Source of the DNA: Pseudobutyrivibrio xylanivorans | Lineage (GTDB): Bacteria > Bacillota > Clostridia > Lachnospirales > Lachnospiraceae | NCBI RefSeq assembly: GCF_010906925.1 | Contig: NZ_VTVE01000004.1 | Span: 186,001 to 250,000, forward strand | Direction: 5' to 3' | Length of the DNA stretch: 64,000 nt | Shown: positions 1 to 8,406 of the stretch, one piece after another | Numbering within the stretch: the stretch's first letter is position 1 | Layout of the letters: each line of letters begins with the position of its first letter | The notes under the pieces: generated by a model | What the model was told of the DNA's origin: nothing | The model's input: only the letters and a program-made list of their open reading frames with translations | The model's database searches: none | Program-made: the position numbers and the translations under genes

Positions 1-507
1 ATTCATTTGAGAGAGTATGCAGACCCACTTGTTATCAATCTTGATGACAATCCAACCTCTATTTCTCCCCAGACATTTCTATTTGATTTGGATGCTGATG
101 GAGAACTTGATGAAATCCACAACATCAAAAAAGGTTCAGGCTTTTTGGCTCTTGATAGAAATGAGGATGGAGAAATCAATGACGGAATTGAGCTGTTTGG
201 AGCTAGAACTGGAGATGGTTTCAGAGAATTATCGGTATTTGATGAGGATGGCAATGGCTGGATAGATGAAAATGATAGCATATTTGCCAAGCTAAAAATT
301 TTGACCATCAACGAAAAGGGCGAAAAGGAAACCTACGGATTAAGACAATCAGATGTGGGAGCAATATTCCTGGGACGAATTGATAGTGAATTTGTACACC
401 ATGATGATGACAACCATGCCACGGCAGCAGTTAGAAAGTCAGGAATGTTTTTGCATGAAAGCGATGGACATGCAGGTGGAGTTCAACACGTAGACTTTGC
501 CACGTAA
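1..507 (+). CDS. C-terminal part of a protein with calcium-loop-like repeats (5' truncated)
   Basis: The reading frame is open to the first base of the window, so this is the end of a longer protein; about 168 residues are visible. They carry acidic, glycine-spaced loops (FDLDADGELDEI, LDRNEDGEINDG, FDEDGNGWIDEND) that resemble the calcium-binding DxDxDG loops of EF-hand/dockerin/VCBS-type surface proteins. The tail contains SDGHAGGVQHVDFAT. This pattern is common at the ends of secreted or surface proteins, but no catalytic domain is in view and the function cannot be named. A strong hairpin terminator follows 25 bases after the stop, so it is the last gene of its transcript. Confidence 0.7.
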   Translation: MHLREYADPLVINLDDNPTSISPQTFLFDLDADGELDEIHNIKKGSGFLALDRNEDGEINDGIELFGARTGDGFRELSVFDEDGNGWIDENDSIFAKLKILTINEKGEKETYGLRQSDVGAIFLGRIDSEFVHHDDDNHATAAVRKSGMFLHESDGHAGGVQHVDFAT

Positions 508-531
508 AATTTAAAACTAAGTGACATATAG

Positions 532-571
532 AAAATCCTTGCACGTTTAGTGCAGGGGTTTTCTTTTTTAT
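532..571 (+). terminator. Rho-independent terminator after the calcium-loop protein
   Basis: The stem CCTTGCAC / GTGCAGGG with a GTTTA loop is followed by a run of T broken by one C (TTTTCTTTTTTA). It separates the truncated first gene from the ApbE operon. Confidence 0.8.
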
Positions 572-585
572 TTAGAAAATAGCTA

Positions 586-639
586 TTGAAGATGTAGAAT
601 ACCTATGGTATATTAATCGTACTAGAAGTACGATTAATA
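586..639 (+). promoter_or_regulatory. Sigma-A promoter with overlapping palindromic operator for the apbE operon
   Basis: A -35 element TTGAAG (586-591) and a -10 element TATATT (609-614) are separated by exactly 17 bases. A perfect inverted repeat with 13-bp arms and a 3-bp centre (611-639; left arm TATTAATCGTACT) starts inside the -10 and covers the expected transcription start. A repressor bound there would block the polymerase. The natural candidate is the TetR-type protein encoded as the last gene of the same operon. No second copy of the palindrome was seen in front of that tetR gene, which fits autoregulation through the operon promoter. Confidence 0.8.
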
Positions 640-654
640 GAAAGGGGGTACAAA

Positions 655-1554
655 ATGGAGGCGCAACAATGCTTTTACAGCATGAACAGTGTGATGTATG
701 TCTATGTTGATTGTGATAAACAGGCTCAGGCAGATGATTTGATATTTCAAATAATAAAAACTGTTGGAAAGTTTGAAAGGAAATGGAGCTGCTTTGAAAA
801 GGGCAGTGTAGTATCTAGGTTGAATCGTAGCAAAGATAGATGGATGCTCATAGAAAAAGACACCTTTGATTTATTGAAGAAAAGCTGTGAATACTCTTTA
901 AATTCCAAAGGAAATTTTAGTCTCTTCTCAGGAGTTTACGCAAGTGTTTGGAAGGATGCCATTCTTAATGAAAAACTACCTGATGATCAGGTGATTAAGA
1001 ATTTAATTGGAAAGCAAAAAAATGCGAATCTCATTTTTAAATGGAGACTAGTAAAGCCCAATGACAACGATTTGATTGATTTGGGAGGTTGTGCTAAGGG
1101 ATACATTGCCCAGTACATAAAAGATAAGTTTGAAAATTTAAGTTACTTGCATAGCTTATTTTTGAATCTAGGTGGAAACATCATCACCTACTCCAGGGAT
1201 GAAAGCACATCAGATATCAAGATAATAAATCCTATAACAAATCAGGATATTTTGCTGGAGAAAATTAAAAATATTTCGATTGTGACATCAGGAGATTATA
1301 TCCAGAATTTTAGAAGAGATGGAAAGCTTTATCACCATATTATTGATATGAATACTGGGTATCCAGCTGATTCTCCTTTTTGTAGCGTGACGGTGATTGG
1401 CGATGATAGTTTTTTATGTGATTGTAGGGCTACTGATTTTTATGTGAGAGGTAATTCTGCTATGGAAGAATGCAATAAAAATCATATAGCTGCGATTTTT
1501 ATTTTAAAAAATGGTGATGTGTTAGCAAGTGAGAGTGCTAAACAATTTATTTAA
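655..1554 (+). CDS. apbE: FAD:protein FMN transferase (ApbE family)
   Basis: ApbE enzymes take FMN from FAD and attach it covalently to a Thr/Ser of target proteins, using Mg2+. The 299-residue protein shows the family motifs DLGGCAKGYIAQY, LNLGGNI, VTSGDYIQNF and HHIIDMNTGYPA near the expected positions. It has no visible signal peptide or lipobox, unlike the many exported ApbE lipoproteins, so it probably acts in the cytoplasm. The start at 655 follows a clear AAGGGGGT ribosome site. The next two genes encode FMN-binding-domain proteins and are the obvious substrates. The CYS in DLGGCAKG replaces the more usual Ile/Val and is probably neutral. Confidence 0.9.
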   Translation: MEAQQCFYSMNSVMYVYVDCDKQAQADDLIFQIIKTVGKFERKWSCFEKGSVVSRLNRSKDRWMLIEKDTFDLLKKSCEYSLNSKGNFSLFSGVYASVWKDAILNEKLPDDQVIKNLIGKQKNANLIFKWRLVKPNDNDLIDLGGCAKGYIAQYIKDKFENLSYLHSLFLNLGGNIITYSRDESTSDIKIINPITNQDILLEKIKNISIVTSGDYIQNFRRDGKLYHHIIDMNTGYPADSPFCSVTVIGDDSFLCDCRATDFYVRGNSAMEECNKNHIAAIFILKNGDVLASESAKQFI

Positions 1555-1576
1555 TAATGATATGGAGGAGTTAGGT

Positions 1577-1906
1577 ATGTATTTATTTGATTTACTTAGG
1601 TATAAGAAGATGGTAAAAGGGATGATTGTGGATATTCCGGATTTATACACCATAGATGATGGTATATATGATGGAGCCTGTGATGCTTTGCTGATAAAAG
1701 CAAGAGTTAGAACAATCATAGAAAATCACAGGATTAAGAGTGTAGAGCTAATTGAACATGTTAATGAACGAGGTGCTGCAGCAGAAAAAATGATTGAATG
1801 GATTAATCAGGAAAAGAAATTCAATGTAGGAATGATTGCTGGCGCGTCAAATAGTTGCAAGGTAATGCTTAAGGCTATAGAGAATTCATTAAAGAGTGCA
1901 TCATAA
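1577..1906 (+). CDS. Small soluble FMN-binding-domain-like protein with degenerate flavinylation site
   Basis: 109 residues. The start at 1577 is chosen because GGAGGAG lies 6 bases upstream; an in-frame GTG further up overlaps apbE and has no ribosome site. The body aligns by eye with the FMN_bind domain of the next gene: both contain an I(E/K)HVNERG segment and a G-A-S/T acceptor region. The ApbE target consensus is Dxx(s/t)gA(T/S). Here the region reads GMIAGAS (85-91), so the leading Asp and the s/t are absent and the acceptor would be Ser91. There is no signal peptide or membrane segment. It may be a weak or non-covalent flavin protein, or a partner of the membrane-anchored paralogue. 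Confidence 0.65.
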   Translation: MYLFDLLRYKKMVKGMIVDIPDLYTIDDGIYDGACDALLIKARVRTIIENHRIKSVELIEHVNERGAAAEKMIEWINQEKKFNVGMIAGASNSCKVMLKAIENSLKSAS

Positions 1907-1923
1907 ATATTTTGGAGAAAACA

Positions 1924-2496
1924 ATGAAAGATAAAATAACATTCAAATCAATAACTTGTTTAATTGTGTTTTTAGGTGGACTTATATATGGAGCTAGGAC
2001 TTTACAGCTTATTGGTCATAGACCACCTATTATTTTCATAACTTTAGGAATCTCCATTTTAGGGCTTTTGCTTTTGCTGTTGGTGAGTCTTAGAAATGGC
2101 AACGAAAGATATTTTAAAAAGTTCGTTATGGTGGCAGTTGTTCTTTTGGCCGCCTATGGAATTACTGAGATGGTTTGCAATGAAAAGTATCAGGAGCAGG
2201 TGGCTATGATGAAGGACTGGGATGTTGATTTAGACACTGTTTCAGATGGAGTGTACACAGGCGAAAGTGATGTGGGATATATAAAGGCTGTTGTTGAGGT
2301 AGAGGTCAGGAATCATCAGTTAATTCGAGTTGATTTAATTAAGCATGTCAATGAAAGAGGAGAGCCTGCAGAAGTTATAGTTGATGATATGGTAGCTGAC
2401 CAAAGGGTAGATGTTGATGGAGTAAGTGGGGCAACAAACTCCAGCAAAGTCATTAAAACTGCTGTGAAAAATGCTTTATTGCAGGGAGTTCAATAA
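1924..2496 (+). CDS. Membrane-anchored FMN-binding-domain protein
   Basis: 190 residues starting at ATG 1924 with GGAG 6 bases upstream. There are three predicted membrane helices (about 8-25, 34-56, 67-84). The positive loop RNGNERYFKK between helices 2 and 3 places the C-terminal FMN_bind domain (about 100-190) outside the cell. The flavinylation motif DGVSGAT (165-171) matches Dxx(s/t)gA(T), so Thr171 is the likely FMN acceptor. Such proteins act as extracytoplasmic one- or two-electron relays (RnfG/NqrC-like domain). No reductase or cytochrome partner is encoded in the operon, so the electron donor and acceptor are unknown. It appears to be a tandem duplicate of the preceding gene with added membrane helices. 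Confidence 0.8.
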   Translation: MKDKITFKSITCLIVFLGGLIYGARTLQLIGHRPPIIFITLGISILGLLLLLLVSLRNGNERYFKKFVMVAVVLLAAYGITEMVCNEKYQEQVAMMKDWDVDLDTVSDGVYTGESDVGYIKAVVEVEVRNHQLIRVDLIKHVNERGEPAEVIVDDMVADQRVDVDGVSGATNSSKVIKTAVKNALLQGVQ

Positions 2497-2539
2497 TCCA
2501 TTATATTAGTAAATGGATGATAAATGGGAGTGATTAATA

Positions 2540-3169
2540 ATGACAAAAGCAGAAAAAATGGAATTATTCCATAGGGATAATATCGCAGATACAGCAGAGA
2601 GATTATTTTCTATTAATGGAATAGAAAAGACATCTATGGATCAGATTGCAAAAGAGGCGGATTATAGTAAATCTACTATATATGTCTATTTTAAAAACAA
2701 GGAAGAGATCGTCTTATACCTTGTGTTAAAGGGCATGACTGAAATCAAAAATGGCATTTCAGAAATCATAGATAGCAAGGATAAGTCTGATGAGGATAAG
2801 TACTATCAGATATGTCAGGTTTTAGTTTCCTTGTATGACAAATCGCCTTTCATTTTTTCTCATATGATGGAGACTATCGAAATGAAAAAAGAGGAGCGCC
2901 TAAAGGTACCTCTTTTAGATGATATCTACCAGGTTGGTGAGGATATTAATGAGAAGATCGCTGAGTTTTTGAAAACGGGAGAGACAAATAATATTTTCAA
3001 GCTTGATGACAAGGCAGAAAAATTAAGCTTTATTTATTGGATGATGCTTTCTGGAGTCATCATGTTTGGAAATAAAAAGTCTCAGTATATTGAGTGTCAA
3101 TTTAAGCAAAATAAAGAGGATTTTTTGAATCAGGTTTTTGATATGATGCTTGAAATAATTAAAAAATAG
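2540..3169 (+). CDS. TetR/AcrR family transcriptional regulator
   Basis: 209 residues with a typical N-terminal TetR helix-turn-helix: AERLFSINGIEKTSMDQIAKEADYSK would be the operator-reading part, followed by STIYVYFKNKEEIV. The ligand domain is unspecific. It is the last gene of the flavinylation operon, 43 bases after the FMN-binding membrane protein, with GGGAG upstream of ATG 2540. Autogenous repression through the palindrome at 611-639 is the simplest reading. The inducer is unknown. Confidence 0.88.
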   Translation: MTKAEKMELFHRDNIADTAERLFSINGIEKTSMDQIAKEADYSKSTIYVYFKNKEEIVLYLVLKGMTEIKNGISEIIDSKDKSDEDKYYQICQVLVSLYDKSPFIFSHMMETIEMKKEERLKVPLLDDIYQVGEDINEKIAEFLKTGETNNIFKLDDKAEKLSFIYWMMLSGVIMFGNKKSQYIECQFKQNKEDFLNQVFDMMLEIIKK

Positions 3170-3179
3170 GCTACTTAAC

Positions 3180-3212
3180 GCGGTGCACCGTTTTGGTGCG
3201 CCGTTTTTTTAG
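3180..3212 (+). terminator. Rho-independent terminator of the apbE-tetR operon
   Basis: CGGTGCACC pairs with GGTGCGCCG across a GTTTT loop, with one wobble pair, and is followed by seven T. It lies 11 bases after the tetR stop. Confidence 0.85.
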
Positions 3213-3304
3213 GTGGTGCTTGAGTTTTTATGATTGTTACGAGATACTAAAGCTAACATCTGCAGGTGATTTTTTAACGAACTTTGAGATGAAAGGAGAG
3301 ACTA

Positions 3305-4204
3305 ATGGTCGAGTTTGGCGAGCAGTTAAGAAGAGCAAGGGAAGAAAAGGGAATGACTCAGCAGACTTTGGCAGAACAACTATTTGTTAGCAGACAGTCA
3401 GTTTCCAGATGGGAATGTGGAGACCGTTATCCGGATCTTATTACTACTAAGAAATTATCAGAGATTCTTGATGTGAGCCTTGACGATCTTATGTCAGGAA
3501 AAGAGATGGCAAAAGTAGTTGAAAGAAATCCTGTAATTGAAAATAAAGTGGCAAATAATATAATGATAGCTTTATATGCAATTGTCGTACTATATTATTC
3601 TGTTGATGCTGTGCATGAGCTTTTATCTTTGTATGTGGAACCTGATAAATATATATGGAATTGGGGCATTGCAATGTCTGTATTAAAGATAGTAGTTTTT
3701 GGATATGGACTTGTTACTGCTATTAGAGGAATGTTATCACCTAAGAAGATGGGAATAGTTATAGTTGCTTTCTTAGGACTAAAGGTGTTGTATTTCTTTA
3801 TAGAATTAGCTGAAGGATTTTATTTAGATGGAACCTCCATGAGTACATGGGAAATTTGGTCAGATTGTATTTTTAGCATACTTTTGATCACAGCAGTTCT
3901 TTTATTATTTATTGGAAAGAAGAATCAGATTATTTGGCCATTGGTAATTACATTTATATCCTTAGTTAAGATAATTAGAAACTTGATTGAATGTTACGAT
4001 ATAATCAGCTTTGCAAGACTTAATAATTCACTGCCTGAGGGTCAGCGCTGGGTCATGGTGTCAGATAACACCTATTCTTCTATTATAAGTTTGTTGCTTC
4101 CGATTGCGCTTTATGCATTGATTATTTATCAAACCTACACTCTATATAGAAAACGTAAAATCGTCATGAACTTTGATGAATCAAATAGTGTGCCTGTCCG
4201 TTGA
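3305..4204 (+). CDS. XRE-type helix-turn-helix regulator with multi-helix membrane domain
   Basis: 299 residues. Residues 1-65 are a Cro/C1-type DNA-binding domain (QLRRAREEKGMTQQTLAEQL, then SRQSVSRWECGDRYPD). It is followed by a linker and about five to six hydrophobic segments from residue 80 to 285, ending in a basic tail (YRKRK). Membrane-tethered XRE proteins of this layout are frequent in Lachnospiraceae; the signals sensed are unknown. ATG 3305 has AAAGGAGAG five bases upstream. It stands alone between the apbE operon and the sugar-sensing operon, so its target cannot be inferred. Confidence 0.8.
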   Translation: MVEFGEQLRRAREEKGMTQQTLAEQLFVSRQSVSRWECGDRYPDLITTKKLSEILDVSLDDLMSGKEMAKVVERNPVIENKVANNIMIALYAIVVLYYSVDAVHELLSLYVEPDKYIWNWGIAMSVLKIVVFGYGLVTAIRGMLSPKKMGIVIVAFLGLKVLYFFIELAEGFYLDGTSMSTWEIWSDCIFSILLITAVLLLFIGKKNQIIWPLVITFISLVKIIRNLIECYDIISFARLNNSLPEGQRWVMVSDNTYSSIISLLLPIALYALIIYQTYTLYRKRKIVMNFDESNSVPVR

Positions 4205-4274
4205 TTTAAAGGGATGGATTATTTATAATAATTTCTAGTGAATTTAGGAGTTAGGGCGGAGAATTATTATTATC

Positions 4275-5318
4275 ATGAAATTTGGTGGGCGTAAAATTAA
4301 AGTAAAAGGCAACAGTGCACTTGCTATTGCAGCAGGTGTTGCTGTTGCTTTTATGTTTATTGCTACCATTGTCAGTGTTGTTATATATAAGAATAGAATG
4401 GAACAGGCTTCTGAGCTTTTAAGAGAGGCTGAGTACAAGCAGTACGATTCCTATGTTGTAATGATTTCTTCAGATGATGATTCTGATTTTTGGAAGCAGG
4501 TATATGAGGCCGCAAAAGAATACGGTGATGAAAATAGAGTTTATGTGGATCTCTTATCTCAGTCAGTAGATGATGATTATACTAGAGCTGAGCTGATGGA
4601 GATGGCGATAGCCTCAGGTTGTGATGGCATTTTTATAGAGGGAGACTCTGCAGAGATTCCTCAGGAGCTTTTTCAAAAGGCCAAAAAGGCAGGGATTTCT
4701 GTAATTACTTTAGAGACTGACGTGGACCCTGCAGACAGAGTCAGCTTTATTGGTGTTAACAGCTATACTATTGCTAATTTATATGCCAAATCAATCGCTC
4801 CAGATTTAGTAGAGAATTCATCGGTTATGATTATTGGCAATTCAAGTGCTGAGGATTCAAGCACCACCAGCCTAATCAACAACTTGCAGGAGGCAATCTC
4901 CAGTGAGATGCCAGGGGAGAAAATCGATTTTGATTTACGAATTATAGAGGATGAAGAGCAGTTTGCTTCAGAAGAGTACATCCAGAATCTCTTTATGAAC
5001 AATGATTTAGCACCTTTTGTTATCTGTCTCGATGAGGATACAACCACCAGTTTTTATCAGGCTATGATTGACTACAACAAGGTAGGTCAGATTCATCTCT
5101 ATGGCAATTATAAAACACCTACAATCCTTACTGGTATTCAGCACGGCGTTATTAAAAGCACTGTAAGTATTGATGCAGAGAGCATGGGAAGTGCTGCTAC
5201 TAAGGCATTTATAGAATATAGAGATACAGGCTATGTTTCAGACTATATCAATGTGGATACACAGATTATTGATTTGTCCAACGTGGATGAGTATCTAGAG
5301 GAGGGTAGCGATGAGTAA
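4275..5318 (+). CDS. Membrane-anchored periplasmic-binding-protein-like sugar sensor (XylFII-type)
   Basis: 347 residues: a short basic N-terminus, one membrane helix (about 17-38), then a type-1 periplasmic binding fold (about 55-345; YDSYVVMISSDDDSDFWKQV, SGCDGIFIEGDS, VITLETDVDPADRVSFIGV). It lacks a lipobox and is not an ABC transporter subunit. It overlaps the following LytS-type kinase by 8 bases, and a YesN-type regulator follows. This is the organisation of the XylFII-LytS-YesN system described for D-xylose sensing in Clostridium beijerinckii, where the anchored XylFII hands the sugar signal to LytS. Whether the ligand here is xylose or another monosaccharide is inference. The ribosome site (GGCGGAG) is rather far, 13 bases, from ATG 4275. 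Confidence 0.78.
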   Translation: MKFGGRKIKVKGNSALAIAAGVAVAFMFIATIVSVVIYKNRMEQASELLREAEYKQYDSYVVMISSDDDSDFWKQVYEAAKEYGDENRVYVDLLSQSVDDDYTRAELMEMAIASGCDGIFIEGDSAEIPQELFQKAKKAGISVITLETDVDPADRVSFIGVNSYTIANLYAKSIAPDLVENSSVMIIGNSSAEDSSTTSLINNLQEAISSEMPGEKIDFDLRIIEDEEQFASEEYIQNLFMNNDLAPFVICLDEDTTTSFYQAMIDYNKVGQIHLYGNYKTPTILTGIQHGVIKSTVSIDAESMGSAATKAFIEYRDTGYVSDYINVDTQIIDLSNVDEYLEEGSDE

Positions 5319-6789
5319 AAAGCTTAAAGTCACCCTTTCCCTTAGAAAGAAAATGATTCTGGCATTTTGTACACCAGCCATTTTACTGTTCCTTGTAAAT
5401 ATGATGCTTTACTTTGGAACAGCCAGAATGATTGATTCTCTTGATGCGGTATTCGCCAGCAATACTTCTCTTAACGAGTTGAGTGATTGCCTTGATAGAG
5501 TCCAGAGTGCTACCACTGGGTATTTGGACACCAAGACATCAGACGCCTTGGAGCAGTACTATACCTACGAGCAGGATTACAATAATCTGGTTATGACTCT
5601 TTCTAATACCAATGATGACAATGAGAATCGTGTCATGGAAAAAAATATTAGAAATATGTCCCTTAACTATTTGGAGCTTACCAATCAGGCCATAGAGAGT
5701 AAGCGTGGCGGTAATGTTGAAAAATACAAGACCAACTACGATGAGGCCACAAGACTTCACGGCTATATTTCAAAGAGTATCAATAGCTTAAATAACAAGC
5801 AGTTCGTCAACAACTCTATGTCTTATGCAGCAATGATGTCAGCACTGCAGACACTTGAGCAGTTGAACTTATTTACTCTCATTATTATTGGAGTTGCTAA
5901 CCTTTCATTCGTAGTACTTATTGCATCTACTATCACTGAGCCTTTGATTAAGCTTTCCAACTCTGCCAATAGAGTTTCAAAGGGAGATTTTGATATTGAA
6001 TTGCTTACCGTTCATTCAAATGATGAGGTAGGTGTTGTTACTAACGCATTCAACAAGATGGTCATTTCCATTAGAGAGTACATCGTTAAGCTTCGTGAGT
6101 CCATGGAAGTAGAGCGCCGACTGAAGGAAAATGAGCTTATTATGGAGAATCATATTAAGGACGCTGAGCTGAGATATTTGCAGGCCCAGATCAACCCACA
6201 TTTTCTATTTAACACTTTAAATGCCGGTGCCCAGCTTTCTATGATGGAGGGGGCAGAGAGGACTAGCAATTATCTCCAGAGGGTTGCTGATTTCTTTAGA
6301 TATAATATAAAGAAGAACAAGGACATTGTTACACTTAAGGAAGAAATCGAGCTTGTAGATATTTACATTTACATTATAAATGTGCGATTTGCTGGAGAGA
6401 TTCTTTTTACAAAGGATATAGATGAGAGCCTTTTAGATGTTAAAATTCCTCGAATGATTATCCAGCCTATCGTAGAAAACAGTATTAACTACGGCGTGAG
6501 AAATGTAGATTGGGCCAAGAAAATTAAGCTTTCTGTATATTCTCTAGAGGATTATATTTGTGTTAGTATAAAGGACAACGGAATAGGAATGGATTCCAAG
6601 ACCATCGAGGAAATACTTGAGGGTGGATACACTAGGGATCCAAGCAAGTCTGAATCCAATGGCGTTGGCCTTGACAATTGTATTGAGCGTCTCAATATTT
6701 TCTATGAGAGAGACGATGTCCTAGATATTATTTCAGAGGGGAAAAACAAGGGTACAGAGACAATTCTCTACCTTTCCAAAACAGATTAA
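5311..6789 (+). CDS. LytS/YesM-family sensor histidine kinase
   Basis: 492 residues. Two membrane helices (about 14-33 and 187-208) flank an extracytoplasmic helical sensor region, followed by HAMP (about 209-262) and a His_kinase domain. The phospho-acceptor is His297 in AQINPHFLFNTLNAG, and the ATPase domain has an N-box (IVENSINYG), DNGIGM and GVGLDN. This family pairs with AraC-type response regulators. It overlaps the upstream sugar-sensor gene by 8 bases and precedes the YesN-type gene by 12 bases, so the three are translationally linked. By analogy to XylFII-LytS, the sensor input probably comes from the anchored binding protein rather than from its own loop. Confidence 0.9.
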   Translation: MSKKLKVTLSLRKKMILAFCTPAILLFLVNMMLYFGTARMIDSLDAVFASNTSLNELSDCLDRVQSATTGYLDTKTSDALEQYYTYEQDYNNLVMTLSNTNDDNENRVMEKNIRNMSLNYLELTNQAIESKRGGNVEKYKTNYDEATRLHGYISKSINSLNNKQFVNNSMSYAAMMSALQTLEQLNLFTLIIIGVANLSFVVLIASTITEPLIKLSNSANRVSKGDFDIELLTVHSNDEVGVVTNAFNKMVISIREYIVKLRESMEVERRLKENELIMENHIKDAELRYLQAQINPHFLFNTLNAGAQLSMMEGAERTSNYLQRVADFFRYNIKKNKDIVTLKEEIELVDIYIYIINVRFAGEILFTKDIDESLLDVKIPRMIIQPIVENSINYGVRNVDWAKKIKLSVYSLEDYICVSIKDNGIGMDSKTIEEILEGGYTRDPSKSESNGVGLDNCIERLNIFYERDDVLDIISEGKNKGTETILYLSKTD

Positions 6790-6801
6790 GGGTATTAAGT
6801 A

Positions 6802-8391
6802 ATGTACAAAATAATGCTAGCTGACGATGAGGGAATCGTCATTGACTCACTTAAATTCATAATAGAAAAAGAATTTGGCAGTCGCTGTGAGATAAGAACA
6901 GCCAAAACCGGTAGACAGGTTATCGAGTTGGCTGAAGAATTTCAGCCAGATATTGCTTTCATGGATATTCAGATGCCAGGAATCAACGGTATCGAGGCCA
7001 TGCGAGAGATTAGGAAGTTCAACAGCCATGTAGTTTTTGTTGTAATGACAGCCTACGACAAGTTTGACTATGCCAAGGAGGCTATCTCCCTGGGAGTGCT
7101 TGATTATCTCAATAAGCCAGTCAGCAAGGAAACAATAGTTGCCGTGCTGAAAAAGGCCATGAGCAATATCGATGGTGAGAGGACCAAGCGCCGCAACGAT
7201 TTGCGGGTTCGTGAAAAGCTTGAGACTGTAGTTCCTATCATTGAAAATGGTCTGATTCAAGACTTGCTTTTCAAGGAATATTTCCAGGAAGATATTGATA
7301 ATTACAAGACACTTCTTGGTATTGATTCACAGTATGGATATATGGCCTGCATGGTCTTCGGTAGAGAGCAGGTGGGTAACTACATGACCAGCGCCGTTGC
7401 TGTTTCCATCCAAGCACAAAAGGCCTATCGTGAGATTCACACCATAACAGAGGATTACATTAAGGGAATTATGGGTGCGGTTATGTCTAACAAAATCCCT
7501 ATGCTGATTCCTTGCGAGGGTGACACTCTTTCGTACAATGAGCGAAATGAAATTGTGGAGAAGGCAAGAGCCCTTTGCCGCAAGCTATCTGATAGATTCG
7601 ATATGAATTTCAGAGTGGGATTTGGCTCGGTGAAGCCGCTTGATAAGATGGCAGAGTCATACGAGGAGGCTAATTCAGTCCTTATCTCAACCACCAGCCA
7701 CGTAGCACACATTGATGATATGCCTACAAAGGTTTCCTATGAGGACAACTATCCAATGGAGATGGAAAAGAGGCTTTTTGATGAAATCGAGCTAGGCAAC
7801 ACCAATGAATCGGCATCAGTTGCCCAGGCATTCTTCGATTGGATGGAGGAAAACTATGCTAGCGACAGCGATAGCGTTAGACTGAAATGTCTAGAGTTTG
7901 TATTATGGGCTGAGCATCTAGCCTATGAGAAGACAGGTCGTAAATACGAATTTAAAAGCAGGCAAAACTACCTATCAGAGCTTTTAAATTATCCTACCCA
8001 TGAAGAGGTAAGGATGTGGTTTGTAGAGAAAATAAAGTCAGCTACCTTCTGGGTTTCAAACCGCCAGGAAGAGCAGACTATGAGTGCCATCAACAAGGCA
8101 AAACAGTACATTGACAACAATTATATGAAGGAACTCACCCTAGATGATGTATCTAGAGTAGTAAATATAAGTTCCTACTATTTTTCAAAGGTATTCAAGG
8201 AAGAAACAGGAGAAAACTTCATTGATTATCTTACAAAACTTAGAATAGAAGCAGCCAAAAAGCTGCTTAAAACTACCAATAAATCTATGAAGGAGATTTC
8301 GGCTGAGGTAGGATATTCAGACCCTAATTATTTTTCTAGAAACTTTAAGAAGTACACTGGAAAAACGCCAACAGATTATGCGAAGGGGTAA
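6802..8391 (+). CDS. YesN-family response regulator (receiver plus AraC DNA-binding domain)
   Basis: 529 residues. A receiver domain (1-125) has the acidic pair DDE (8-10) and phospho-acceptor Asp55 in FMDIQMPG. A long central region of about 270 residues follows, then a C-terminal AraC-type double helix-turn-helix (about 425-528; IDNNYMKELTLDDVSRVVNI, EISAEVGYSDPNYFSRNFKK). It is the cognate regulator of the LytS-type kinase directly upstream. Likely targets are the xylF-like gene 16 bases downstream and the chvE-gguAB transport operon, since the homologous system in Clostridium activates xylFGH. That target assignment is inference. Confidence 0.9.
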   Translation: MYKIMLADDEGIVIDSLKFIIEKEFGSRCEIRTAKTGRQVIELAEEFQPDIAFMDIQMPGINGIEAMREIRKFNSHVVFVVMTAYDKFDYAKEAISLGVLDYLNKPVSKETIVAVLKKAMSNIDGERTKRRNDLRVREKLETVVPIIENGLIQDLLFKEYFQEDIDNYKTLLGIDSQYGYMACMVFGREQVGNYMTSAVAVSIQAQKAYREIHTITEDYIKGIMGAVMSNKIPMLIPCEGDTLSYNERNEIVEKARALCRKLSDRFDMNFRVGFGSVKPLDKMAESYEEANSVLISTTSHVAHIDDMPTKVSYEDNYPMEMEKRLFDEIELGNTNESASVAQAFFDWMEENYASDSDSVRLKCLEFVLWAEHLAYEKTGRKYEFKSRQNYLSELLNYPTHEEVRMWFVEKIKSATFWVSNRQEEQTMSAINKAKQYIDNNYMKELTLDDVSRVVNISSYYFSKVFKEETGENFIDYLTKLRIEAAKKLLKTTNKSMKEISAEVGYSDPNYFSRNFKKYTGKTPTDYAKG

Positions 8392-8406
8392 TATTGGAGG
8401 GAAGTA

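Noticed and set aside
3193-3390. 65-aa open frame over the start of the XRE gene
   Set aside because: It begins in the apbE-operon terminator, runs through the XRE ribosome site in another frame and resembles no protein.
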